Origin: an uncultured Draconibacterium sp.
GTDB taxonomy: Bacteria; Bacteroidota; Bacteroidia; Bacteroidales; Prolixibacteraceae
Assembly: GCF_963675585.1 (NCBI RefSeq)
Contig: NZ_OY776411.1
Span: forward strand, 873,001-937,000
Direction: 5' to 3'
DNA: 64,000 bases
This document shows positions 52,549 to 61,822 of the stretch, in pieces. Each line of letters opens with the position of its first letter. Within the stretch, counting starts at the first letter, position 1. The notes beneath the pieces were generated by a model that saw only the letters and a program-made list of their open reading frames with translations, was not told the DNA's origin and made no database searches. A program made the translations under genes and the position numbers.

Positions 52549-55512
52549 ATGAGGATTATTCGTAAAAACCTTAAAGTTGTCTTGTTTTTGGTTGCTCTAC
52601 TCAGCTATACTTTGAGTTATGCGCAGGTGAAAACAATCACAGGTAAAGTTTCCGATGCCGGTAATGGCGAGCCTTTACCTGGTGTTACCATTGTAGTTAA
52701 AGGAACTACGCAGGGTACAATTACCAATTTTGATGGAGATTACACCATTGATGTAGAAGAAGCACAGACGCTGATCTTCTCGTTTATTGGTTACACTCCG
52801 CAAGAAGTAGTAGTTGGAAGTAGCAGTACAATTAACTTACAGTTGGCCCAGTCGATGGAAAATCTGGATGAAGTGGTTGTAATTGGTTACGGACAAGTTA
52901 AAAAAGAAGATGCAACAGGTTCTGTTTCAGCGGTAAGTTCTGCCGACTTTAACCAGGGAGCAATTACTTCTCCACAAGATCTTGTTAGCGGAAAAATTGC
53001 AGGGGTACAAATTACCAACGGTGGTGGTGCTCCGGGTGCCGGTTCAACTATCCGAATCAGGGGTGGTTCTTCGCTTTCGGCAAGTAACGATCCTTTAATT
53101 GTAATCGACGGTGTTCCAATGGACAGTGAAGGTGTTTCGGGAATGAGAAATCCGTTAAATACAATTCACCCAAGTGATATTGAAACGTTTACCGTATTAA
53201 AAGATGCTTCGGCAACTGCTATTTACGGTTCGCGCGCATCAAACGGTGTTGTACTTATTACCACTAAAAAAGGAAGAAAAGGTGCCGGGCTAAAACTTAG
53301 CTACAACGGTTTTTCTTCGTACAGCACTCCTTCCGGACAAATTGATGTTTTATCGGCCGATCAGTTCAGAGAAACTGTAATTGCTGAAAAAGGTTCAGAA
53401 TCAACTGCAGCAAGCCTTCTTGGTTCAACATCAACCGACTGGCAGGATGTAATTTTCGAACCTGCAATCAGTCATGACCACAACGTAAGTCTTACCGGAA
53501 ATATCAAAGACATGCCATTCAGAGCATCAGTTGGATATTCAGATCAAAATGGTATCCTGTTGAATTCGAGCATGGAACGCTGGACCGGATCTGTTGGTTT
53601 CAATCCTAGTTTTCTGGAAGATCACCTAAAATTAAATGTAAACCTGAAAGGGATGGTTATCGACAATAATTTCTCGAATCAGGGTGCAATTGGTGCTGCG
53701 GTAAGTTTCGATCCTACACAGTCTACTTACAGTGCAAGCGACAAATTCGGTGGCTTTTTTACATGGACTCAGCCCAACGGCGATCCAAATACGCTGGCCC
53801 CAACCAACCCAATGGCTCTTATAAAAATGCACGACGACCAGTCGACTGTTAAACGAGTAGTTGGAAATGCACAACTTGATTATCAGTTTCATTTTCTTCC
53901 TGAATTAAAAGCCACTCTTAATGTTGGTTTGGAATATTCAGACAGTGAAGGAACGACAATTGACGATAACGATGCCCCCTGGACCTTTGGTAACGGTGGC
54001 GGATATTACGGAGAATACACGCAGGAAAAGAAAAATGAATTGCTGGATTTCTACCTGACATACAACAAAGAGCTTGAATCGATAGAAAGTAATCTTACCG
54101 TAATGGGTGGTTATTCGTGGCAACATTTCTGGAGAGAAAACTACTCATTCTCAAGAAGCGGTATAACCAACGAAACCATTAATCCTGAAAACTGGGATCC
54201 AACTGAATATTATCTGGTTTCATTCTTTGGCCGTGCAAATTATACTTACAAAGACAAATACTTGTTGACTTTAACCATGCGTCAGGACGGAACATCACGT
54301 TTCTCGCCTGACAGTCGCTGGGGTTTATTCCCATCAGCAGCTTTTGCATGGCGAATCAGCGAAGAGGATTTCTTCCAGAGTCAATCGGTTCTTTCAAACC
54401 TTAAACTTCGTTTGGGATACGGTATTACCGGTCAGCAGAATATTGGTAGCGGCGATTACCCTTATCTGGCTCGTTATACATATAGTTTAGATAATGCGCA
54501 GTACCAGTTTGGTGACCAATACTATCAAACCATTCGTCCTGAAGGTTACGACTCAGAAATTAAATGGGAAGAGACAACAACAATGAACGTTGGTTTGGAC
54601 TATGGCTTTTTAAACGATCGTATTACAGGTACAGTTGACGTGTACAAACGCGTTACCAACGACTTGTTAAACTTTATTCCGGTTCCTGCAGGTACCAACC
54701 TTACCAACATGTTGTTGACCAACGTAGGCGATCTTGAAAACAGAGGTTTCGAATTCTCTGTTTTAGGCCGTATTATTTCGAAAGAAGACCTTTCGTGGGA
54801 AGTTGGATTTAACGCCACTTACAATAAAAATGAAATTACAAAACTTACAGCAACCGACGATCCTGACTACCTTGGCGTAGAAACCGGAGGAATTTCGGGT
54901 GCAGTTGGTAATAACATTCAGATCCACTCGGTAGGTTATCCTGCAAATTCATTCTTTGTTTACGAACAGGTTTACGATGAAGTAGGAAAACCAATTCAGG
55001 GATTGTATGTGGACAGAAACGGAGACGGCCAAATTACCGGTGACGACAGGTACCGCTATAAAAAAGCTGCACCCGACTGGTTTATGGGCTTCGATTCGAA
55101 AGTAAACTGGAAAAACTGGGACTTCGGATTTGCCGGAAGAATTAACCTGGGCAATTACGTGTACAACAACGTTTGGTCATCAAACGGTTCATTAAACAAC
55201 CTATACTGGTCGTCGAATTACTTGTTAAATGTAAACCAGAACGCTTTGGAAACCAATTTCCAAAATCCACAGTATTTCACCGACTACTACGTGAAAAACG
55301 CTTCGTTCCTGCGTTTAGATAATATTACACTGGGACACAGCTTTAAAAATCTGAACAATAACAAAATGAGTATTCGCTTGTACGGTACTGTTCAGAACGT
55401 ATTTGTTGTTACAGACTATAAAGGTCTTGATCCTGAGGTTAGTAATGGTATTGACAATAACATTTACCCACGCCCAAGAACTTTCATGATGGGCTTAAGC
55501 ATTGATTATTAA
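52549..55512 (+). CDS. susC: SusC/RagA-family TonB-dependent outer membrane receptor
   Basis: Outer-membrane channel that imports maltodextrins using TonB energy. The 987 residues comprise a signal peptide (ending LSYAQ), a carboxypeptidase-regulatory-like domain (ITGKVSDAGNGEPLPGVTIVVKG, residues 28-105), the TonB box region ENLDEVVVIGYG, the plug (SPQDLVSGKIAGVQI, TIRIRGGSSLSASNDPLIVIDGVPMD split, LKDASATAIYGSRASNGVVLITTKKG split) and a barrel ending RPRTFMMGLSIDY. Pairs with the SusD protein 18 bases downstream. Controlled by the LacI-type regulator encoded on the other strand. Confidence 0.97.
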   Translation: MRIIRKNLKVVLFLVALLSYTLSYAQVKTITGKVSDAGNGEPLPGVTIVVKGTTQGTITNFDGDYTIDVEEAQTLIFSFIGYTPQEVVVGSSSTINLQLAQSMENLDEVVVIGYGQVKKEDATGSVSAVSSADFNQGAITSPQDLVSGKIAGVQITNGGGAPGAGSTIRIRGGSSLSASNDPLIVIDGVPMDSEGVSGMRNPLNTIHPSDIETFTVLKDASATAIYGSRASNGVVLITTKKGRKGAGLKLSYNGFSSYSTPSGQIDVLSADQFRETVIAEKGSESTAASLLGSTSTDWQDVIFEPAISHDHNVSLTGNIKDMPFRASVGYSDQNGILLNSSMERWTGSVGFNPSFLEDHLKLNVNLKGMVIDNNFSNQGAIGAAVSFDPTQSTYSASDKFGGFFTWTQPNGDPNTLAPTNPMALIKMHDDQSTVKRVVGNAQLDYQFHFLPELKATLNVGLEYSDSEGTTIDDNDAPWTFGNGGGYYGEYTQEKKNELLDFYLTYNKELESIESNLTVMGGYSWQHFWRENYSFSRSGITNETINPENWDPTEYYLVSFFGRANYTYKDKYLLTLTMRQDGTSRFSPDSRWGLFPSAAFAWRISEEDFFQSQSVLSNLKLRLGYGITGQQNIGSGDYPYLARYTYSLDNAQYQFGDQYYQTIRPEGYDSEIKWEETTTMNVGLDYGFLNDRITGTVDVYKRVTNDLLNFIPVPAGTNLTNMLLTNVGDLENRGFEFSVLGRIISKEDLSWEVGFNATYNKNEITKLTATDDPDYLGVETGGISGAVGNNIQIHSVGYPANSFFVYEQVYDEVGKPIQGLYVDRNGDGQITGDDRYRYKKAAPDWFMGFDSKVNWKNWDFGFAGRINLGNYVYNNVWSSNGSLNNLYWSSNYLLNVNQNALETNFQNPQYFTDYYVKNASFLRLDNITLGHSFKNLNNNKMSIRLYGTVQNVFVVTDYKGLDPEVSNGIDNNIYPRPRTFMMGLSIDY

Positions 55513-55530
55513 TCTCTAAAAATTACAACC

Positions 55531-57741
55531 ATGATTATAAAGAAATTTAAATATATAAGCATCATAGTACTTGCAACCCTGTTTGCAATTACATCGTGTG
55601 TTAACGATTTGGACACTGTTCCAATTGATGAGGATGTAGTAACTTCGGAAACCGTTTACGAGGATGCGAACAACTACATTAATGTACTGGCAAAACTTTA
55701 TGCAGGTTTAGCAGTAAGTGGCCAGCAGGGTCCTAGCGGAATGAACGACCTTAGTGGTTTGGATGAAGGTTTCGGACAATACCTGCGTGCTTTGTGGTAT
55801 GCACAACAACTAACAACCGACGAAGCGGTTATTGGCTGGAACGACGCTACCTTAAGAGACTTTCACGACATGGACTGGTCTTCAACCGATGGTTTTATCA
55901 CCAATCTGTACTATCGTATTTTCTACCAGGTTTCGCTTTGCAACGAGTTTATTCGCGAAACTACACCTGAGAAACTGGATGGCAGAAATATTTCGGGTTC
56001 TATCAGAACAGACATTGAATTGTACCGCTCAGAAGCAAGATTCTTACGTGCTTTGAGTTACTACCATGCTGTAGATTTATTTGGTAGTGTACCATTTGTA
56101 ACCGAAGAAGACAATGTTGGAGCTTTCTTTCCGGAGCAAATTTCAAGAGCTGACCTTTTTGCTTATGTTGAATCGGAATTATTGGCTGTTGAAAACGAAT
56201 TATCGGCACCACGAAGTGTTGGTTATGGAAGAGCTGACCAGGCTGCAGTTTGGATGCTTTTGGCAAAATTATATTTGAATGCTGAAGTATATACCGGACA
56301 AGCAAAATACAGCGAAGCTGCTACTTATTCGGAAAAAGTAATTAATGCAGGTTACTCACTGGAATCGGATTATACACACTTATTTTTGGCCGATAATAAC
56401 ACTTCAAACGAGATTATTTTCCCAATCATTCAGGATGGAGCAAACATTCGTACCTGGGGTGGTACTACTTTCCTAGTACACGCGCCTGTAGGTGGATCAA
56501 TGTCGCCGGCAGAATTTGGAATCGACGGCGGTTGGAGTGGTTTAAGAACGACTAAACAGTTTGTTGGTAAATTCCTCGATTTGGAAACTTTGGCACCAAA
56601 ACTAAAAAGTGCAAAAGTTGATTATCCTGTTATTTATGTTCCCGGTGGATATCAGTCTGGTTCGGGTTACAGCGAAGGCGACTGGGCTCCGGATGTTGCA
56701 CCAACACTGGGTTCTGTAAATTCAGACAGCAACTACGAGGGTTATATTTATTTTGCCGATGCAGCTGAATTTAAATTTACAGCTGGTCCGAACTGGGATT
56801 TAAACTGGGGCGACGACGGTGGCGACGGATCATTGGAACCCAATGGTGCAAACCTTTCGGTTGCTGAAGGAGGATACTACAAGCTAAATGTAAATACTGC
56901 CGACCTTACTTATTCTATCGCTAAAACCGATTGGGGAATTATTGGTTCTGCAACTGCAAATGGCTGGGATTCTGACCAGAACATGGAATTTGATGCTGAA
57001 ACAAAAACATGGATTGCTGAACTGGACTTGTCGGCAGGTGAAATTAAATTCCGTGCCAACGACGATTGGGCAATCAATTACGGCGACGACGGAGCAGATG
57101 GCGTACTTGGAGCAGGTGCTGCAAACATTGCCATTGCCGAAGCAGGTAGCTATAAAATTACCATGAAACTGGAATCTCCTGATTATACGTACACCGTTGA
57201 GAAATTTAGTTCTGATAGCCGTGCCTTGTTCTACACCGAAGGACAAAATCTTGAAATTGAAGATCTTTTTGAATTTACTGAAGGATATGCAATTACCAAG
57301 TGGCGTAACATTACTTCAACAGGAGAAACAGGCGTTGACCTGACCCATCCCGACACAGACTTCCCAATGTTCCGTTTAGCCGATGCATACTTAATGTACG
57401 CCGAAGCTGTTGTGAGAGGTGGAGGAGGTAGCATGAGCAATGCAGTTTCGTACGTTAACGAGTTAAGAGAAAGAGCATATGGCGACGACTTTGGAAACAT
57501 GACTGAAGCAGACCTTACTCTTGACTTCATTCTTGACGAACGCGCCCGCGAACTTTACTGGGAAGGACATCGTAGAAGTGACTTGATACGTTTTGGCAAA
57601 TTTACCAGCTCAAATTACGTTTGGGCTTGGAAAGGAGCCGTTAAAGAAGGTGTAGGCGTTGACGACAAATACAAGTTGTTCCCGCTTCCTGCTTCGGATG
57701 TTGGTGCCAATCCAAATCTGACTCAGACTACCGGATATTAA
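55531..57741 (+). CDS. susD: SusD-family starch-binding lipoprotein with an inserted pair of SusE-like modules
   Basis: Surface lipoprotein (lipobox AITSC) that caps SusC and binds starch. It has 736 residues where SusD proteins have about 500-560. The SusD core is split: residues 25-362 (helical TPR-like part with SEARFLRALSYYHAVDLFG, AAVWMLLAKLYLNAEVY) and 560-736 (DSRALFYTEGQ, FRLADAYLMYAEAV, ILDERARELYWEGHRRSDLIRFGKF, LFPLPASDVGANPNL). Residues about 366-559 are an insert that matches the two C-terminal modules of the SusE protein downstream (PNWDLNWGD, TDWGIIG, GWDSDQNM, FRANDDWAINYGDDG). The insert sits where normal SusD has a substrate-facing loop, so it probably adds two starch-binding sites. 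In frame, no sign of damage. Confidence 0.93.
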   Translation: MIIKKFKYISIIVLATLFAITSCVNDLDTVPIDEDVVTSETVYEDANNYINVLAKLYAGLAVSGQQGPSGMNDLSGLDEGFGQYLRALWYAQQLTTDEAVIGWNDATLRDFHDMDWSSTDGFITNLYYRIFYQVSLCNEFIRETTPEKLDGRNISGSIRTDIELYRSEARFLRALSYYHAVDLFGSVPFVTEEDNVGAFFPEQISRADLFAYVESELLAVENELSAPRSVGYGRADQAAVWMLLAKLYLNAEVYTGQAKYSEAATYSEKVINAGYSLESDYTHLFLADNNTSNEIIFPIIQDGANIRTWGGTTFLVHAPVGGSMSPAEFGIDGGWSGLRTTKQFVGKFLDLETLAPKLKSAKVDYPVIYVPGGYQSGSGYSEGDWAPDVAPTLGSVNSDSNYEGYIYFADAAEFKFTAGPNWDLNWGDDGGDGSLEPNGANLSVAEGGYYKLNVNTADLTYSIAKTDWGIIGSATANGWDSDQNMEFDAETKTWIAELDLSAGEIKFRANDDWAINYGDDGADGVLGAGAANIAIAEAGSYKITMKLESPDYTYTVEKFSSDSRALFYTEGQNLEIEDLFEFTEGYAITKWRNITSTGETGVDLTHPDTDFPMFRLADAYLMYAEAVVRGGGGSMSNAVSYVNELRERAYGDDFGNMTEADLTLDFILDERARELYWEGHRRSDLIRFGKFTSSNYVWAWKGAVKEGVGVDDKYKLFPLPASDVGANPNLTQTTGY
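56626..57207 (+). other. SusE-type tandem starch-binding insert within susD
   Basis: The part of susD coding for residues about 366-559. It aligns with 58222-58809 of susE over both modules. At DNA level 30 bases are identical (57043-57072 with 58645-58674) and a 20-base run is identical (56791-56810 with 58393-58412), while flanking codons differ. This points to duplication within the locus, with later divergence or gene conversion. Confidence 0.8.
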
Positions 57742-57762
57742 TCAAAAGCAAAATTATTTAAG

Positions 57763-58812
57763 ATGAAAAAGATAAATTATATATTAAGTACGATCATCAT
57801 TCTGCTTGTTTTCGCCTCTTGCGAAAAAGAAGTATTTGAGCCTGTGGTTGGTGTTTACACTCCTCCTGCAATGGAAGATGTTTCAGGAACGTATGTGTTT
57901 TCTGAAGACATTGCTGACGATGTATTTAAAACCTTCAGCTGGACCGATGCAGATTTTGGTTTTCAATCGGCAACTACCTACAAAGTACAACTTGACTTTG
58001 CCGGTAACGATTTTGCCACTGCTGTTGATTTAATTACAACTACCGAAAAATCGGCAAGTATTACTGTGGGTGCCCTCAATCAGAAATTGTTGGCCATGGG
58101 AGCAAAAACCAATGTTCCTTCCGATTTCGAAGTACGTGTAACTGCCGAAGTAAGCGACTATGTTCAAACACTGGCATCAAACGCTCCGGTAATGAACATT
58201 CTTCCTTACAAAGTGGTGATTATTTACCCATCGTTGTACTTGCCCGGAAACTACCAGGCAGCCAGCGGATACGAATCAGACTGGAGCCCGGACAAGGCTC
58301 AGCAGGTTTATTCGATTAAACAAAACGAAAAATACGAAGGTTATGTGAATATGGTTGGCGACGGTATAATGTTCAAATTTACCGACGAACCAAACTGGGA
58401 TTTAAACTGGGGTGACACTGACGCAGACGGAACATTGGATGTAAACGGAACTGACATTTCTATTCCAACCGCCGGTTACTACCGTATTAAAGCCGATATT
58501 AATGCTTTAACCTACTCGTTCGAAAAAACAGATTGGGGATTGATTGGTGATGCAACTCCTGATGGCTGGGATGCTGACCAAAACATGACTTACAGTATGG
58601 ATACCAAAACTTGGACGGTTACTGTTGATTTGGTTGCCGGTACCATTAAATTCCGTGCCAACGACGATTGGGCATTAAATTACGGTGATACCGGATTTGA
58701 TGGAACTCTTGACGAAGGTGGAGATAATATTCCGATTGATGAAGCTGGAAATTATACGATTGTTTTAAATCTTGAAGCACCTGGTTTTGCTTACGAGATT
58801 ATTAAAAATTAA
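57763..58812 (+). CDS. susE: SusE-family outer membrane starch-binding lipoprotein
   Basis: A 349-residue surface lipoprotein (lipobox VFASC). The N-terminal Ig-like SusE domain (residues 25-150; FSWTDADFGFQSATTYKVQLD) is followed by two starch-binding modules of about 95 residues: module 1 from LYLPGNYQAASG to LTYSFEKT, module 2 from DWGLIGDATPDGW to the end. Each has the WD-x-N-x-G-D and DGTLD loop pattern, with aromatic residues likely to stack on glucose rings. The modules match the insert in SusD. Follows susD by 21 bases; a strong terminator comes directly after. Confidence 0.92.
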   Translation: MKKINYILSTIIILLVFASCEKEVFEPVVGVYTPPAMEDVSGTYVFSEDIADDVFKTFSWTDADFGFQSATTYKVQLDFAGNDFATAVDLITTTEKSASITVGALNQKLLAMGAKTNVPSDFEVRVTAEVSDYVQTLASNAPVMNILPYKVVIIYPSLYLPGNYQAASGYESDWSPDKAQQVYSIKQNEKYEGYVNMVGDGIMFKFTDEPNWDLNWGDTDADGTLDVNGTDISIPTAGYYRIKADINALTYSFEKTDWGLIGDATPDGWDADQNMTYSMDTKTWTVTVDLVAGTIKFRANDDWALNYGDTGFDGTLDEGGDNIPIDEAGNYTIVLNLEAPGFAYEIIKN

Positions 58813-58829
58813 GTTTAGTTAGATTCTGT

Positions 58830-58868
58830 AAAGGGTTGCCGGATTACATTTGGCAACCCTTTCTTTTT
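58830..58868 (+). terminator. terminator between susE and the secreted GH13 gene
   Basis: Eleven-base-pair stem AAAGGGTTGCC / GGCAACCCTTT, an 11-base loop and CTTTTT, 18 bases past the susE stop. It ends 12 bases before the ATG of the next gene, so it can lower or separate expression of that gene within the operon. No own promoter for the GH13 gene can fit between them. Confidence 0.82.
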
Positions 58869-58880
58869 AAAACCTTTACT

Positions 58881-61625
58881 ATGCTCACACGATTTTCTTT
58901 TTTAGTATTGATGATTGCCGCAAGCTTTATAAGCCGTGCGCAAATTACAACCGTCCCTGAATTTCCGGTAGCTTCTGAAGAAATTACCATAACGTTTAAT
59001 TCGGCCGAAGAAAACAGGCTGGGCTATTTTACAGGAGATCTGTACGCACATACCGGTTTAATTACCGAAGAGAGCACTTCGGATTCCGACTGGCAATACG
59101 TAATTGAAGGATGGGGAAACAATACCACACAACCCAAACTAACCAATAAGGGAAATGGAATTTACGAGTTGGTTGTAAGTCCGGATATTGCAACATTTTA
59201 TTCCGTTACTTCAGGAGAAAAAGTACTTAAAATAGCCTTGGTTTTTAGGTCGGCCGATGCAAGCCAGCAAACCGATAATTTATACGTTGACATTTACCAA
59301 GGAGGATTAGTGGTTGACATCACCGAGCCGGCCGGAAGTTCAATACTCAAACTAAATACTGCAACAACCTTAACCGCTCGTTCTTCGGTTTCGGCAGCAT
59401 TAAAATTAAGCATTAACGAAACAATTCTGACAGAAAATACCGGAATCGAAATTACCACAAGCCACACGTTTAGCGAGTCGGGAACCTATTGGTTAATTGC
59501 CGAAGCTACCGCAAACGGAGAAACCGTTTTTGATTCGATGGAGATTTTTGTACGCAACGAAGTAAGCATCGAACCAAAACCGGCGAATTACAAAAAAGGT
59601 ATTAACTACACCGACGATACTTCGGCTGCACTTGTATTATGGGCTCCGTTAAAAGAATTTGTATACGTAATTGGAGACTTTAACAACTGGGAAATTTCGG
59701 ACGACTACCTGATGAAAAAAGACGGCGATTACTTTTGGCTCGATCTTTCAGGACTAGAAAAAGGGAAAGAATATATTTTTCAGTATTACATTGACGGTAG
59801 CATTAAAATTGCAGATCCTTACACCGAAAAAATTGTGGATCCGTGGAACGACCAGTACATTCCCGAAGAGGTGTATCCCGGATTAATCGCCTATCCAACA
59901 GGTAAAACAGAAGGTATTGCTTCGGTACTTCAAACAGCCCAGGAAGAATACAGTTGGCAGGTAAGCGATTTTCAGAAACCGGACAAAAACAAACTGGCCA
60001 TTTACGAATTGCTGGTGCGCGATTTTACTACTGCCCAGTCGTACCAGGGCGTAATTGATGAACTGGATTACCTGGAAGATTTGCGCATAAATGTTTTGGA
60101 ATTAATGCCGGTGAACGAGTTCGAAGGCAACAACAGCTGGGGATATAATCCGGCTTTCTATTTTGCTCCCGACAAATATTACGGCCCAAAAAACAAACTA
60201 AAAGAATTAATTGACGAATGCCACAAAAGAGGCATTGCAGTTGTCATCGACATGGTACTAAATCACAGTTACGGTCAAAGTCCGTTTGTGCAAATGTACA
60301 TGGACAACTGGACCATTTTGCCTGAAAACCCATGGTACAATGTCTCGTCGCCAAACCCGGTTTATTCTTGGGGATATGATTTTAACCATGAAGCCGATGT
60401 TGTAAAGGAATTGGTTGACAGTGTAAACAGTTTCTGGATTAACGAATATAAAATTGATGGTTTCCGTTTCGACTTTACCAAAGGATTTACTCAAACTCCC
60501 GGCGATGGCTGGGCTTACGATGCTTCAAGAATTGCTATTCTGGAACGAATGGCAAACGAAATTTGGAAACGCAACTCTGAAACGTTTGTAATACTTGAAC
60601 ACCTGGCACACAACGACGAAGAAACCGAGCTGGCCAATTCAGGAATAATGCTTTGGGGAAACATGCATGGAAGCTACCAGAATGCCGCTGCCGGAAACAC
60701 TGGCGAATCGGATTTAAGTTGGGCCCTGTACGACGAAAGAGGATGGAACGAGCCTAATTTGGTTTCTTATCCCGAAAGCCACGATGAAGAACGAATTATG
60801 TACACCATAAAGAACAGTGGCCTTTCAAACGATGATTACAACATTAGAAACCAAACAACTGCTCTGCAACGAATTGAATTAAATTCACTGTTTCACTTGT
60901 TGTTACCGGGCCCGAAAATGATTTGGCAATTTGGTGAACGCGGATACGACTTGCCCATAAACCGTTGTGAAGACGGTTCGATAAATAATGACTGCCGTAC
61001 TGCGCCAAAACCACCTTACTGGCAATATTTGAATAATCCCGACCGGGTTGAGTTGTTTCATGTTATGGCTAAATTAAATGAGCTTAAACAGCAATACGAC
61101 GTATTTACTCCGGCCAATTTCACTTACGATTTAAGCAGTGCCGGAAAATGGTTTATTGCAAGCAACGAAAGCAATCACGCTATTGCTCTGGGTAATTTCG
61201 ATATTGTTGAACACGATGTTTCTGTTACCTTCCCTGAAACAGGTAAATATTACGAGTTCTTTACACAAGATTCCATTGAAATTGGATCGACAAACCAGGC
61301 AATTACATTGCAAGCCGGTGAATATAAATTGTACTCTACACAAAAGTTTGACGAACCGGATGTAACTACTGATTTGGAAGCTGTTTCGGCTAAGAAAAAT
61401 ACGGTTTCTATGTACCCTAATCCAGCCCATTCTATTCTGAATTTCTCTTCTGATGTAAACATTGATCGGATTGAAATTTATTCCTTAACTGGAAAACTGC
61501 TGCTTGTAGACAACGAGCCGGCCAATCAAAAACAAGTAAATATCGACTCTTTTGTATCCGGAATTTATTTGGTACGAACCATTCAGGGAAAAAATGTAGC
61601 AACACAAAAAGTTGTTGTGAAATAA
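58881..61625 (+). CDS. T9SS-secreted GH13 alpha-amylase with CBM48-like domain
   Basis: Extracellular starch-degrading enzyme, 914 residues from the ATG at 58881 (MLTRFSFLVLMIAASFISRAQ signal peptide); the open frame upstream runs through the terminator. Order: an N-terminal beta domain (about 20-120), an Ig-like domain (130-230), a CBM48-type early-set domain (245-335; FVYVIGDFNNWEIS), the GH13 barrel (365-760) with DMVLNHS, nucleophile in GFRFDFTKGF, acid/base in VILEHLAH and PESHDEERI, a C-domain, and a T9SS type A sorting domain (about 840-914; SMYPNPA, then YSLTGKLL and GIYLVRT). In B. thetaiotaomicron the matching role is held by the lipoprotein SusG; here type IX secretion is used. Confidence 0.94.
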   Translation: MLTRFSFLVLMIAASFISRAQITTVPEFPVASEEITITFNSAEENRLGYFTGDLYAHTGLITEESTSDSDWQYVIEGWGNNTTQPKLTNKGNGIYELVVSPDIATFYSVTSGEKVLKIALVFRSADASQQTDNLYVDIYQGGLVVDITEPAGSSILKLNTATTLTARSSVSAALKLSINETILTENTGIEITTSHTFSESGTYWLIAEATANGETVFDSMEIFVRNEVSIEPKPANYKKGINYTDDTSAALVLWAPLKEFVYVIGDFNNWEISDDYLMKKDGDYFWLDLSGLEKGKEYIFQYYIDGSIKIADPYTEKIVDPWNDQYIPEEVYPGLIAYPTGKTEGIASVLQTAQEEYSWQVSDFQKPDKNKLAIYELLVRDFTTAQSYQGVIDELDYLEDLRINVLELMPVNEFEGNNSWGYNPAFYFAPDKYYGPKNKLKELIDECHKRGIAVVIDMVLNHSYGQSPFVQMYMDNWTILPENPWYNVSSPNPVYSWGYDFNHEADVVKELVDSVNSFWINEYKIDGFRFDFTKGFTQTPGDGWAYDASRIAILERMANEIWKRNSETFVILEHLAHNDEETELANSGIMLWGNMHGSYQNAAAGNTGESDLSWALYDERGWNEPNLVSYPESHDEERIMYTIKNSGLSNDDYNIRNQTTALQRIELNSLFHLLLPGPKMIWQFGERGYDLPINRCEDGSINNDCRTAPKPPYWQYLNNPDRVELFHVMAKLNELKQQYDVFTPANFTYDLSSAGKWFIASNESNHAIALGNFDIVEHDVSVTFPETGKYYEFFTQDSIEIGSTNQAITLQAGEYKLYSTQKFDEPDVTTDLEAVSAKKNTVSMYPNPAHSILNFSSDVNIDRIEIYSLTGKLLLVDNEPANQKQVNIDSFVSGIYLVRTIQGKNVATQKVVVK

Positions 61626-61645
61626 TCAATCAATTCCAAAATATA

Positions 61646-61683
61646 AAAATCCGGTTCAACTTATGATGAGCCGGATTTTTTTT
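61646..61683 (+). terminator. terminator at the end of the sus operon
   Basis: Nine-base-pair stem AAAATCCGG / CCGGATTTT extended by TTCA/TGAG, then eight T. A classical terminator 21 bases after the GH13 stop. Confidence 0.9.
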
Positions 61684-61822
61684 GTCGGTTATTTTACAAT
61701 ACTATATTGGATTGATAGACACAAAGCAATCAACATACAAATTTTCATTGTTCATTCAACAACAAAAAGATTAGATAAAAAATTGAGAAGGATTTCTCCA
61801 CTAAAAGTGCGGTATTTGTTAC

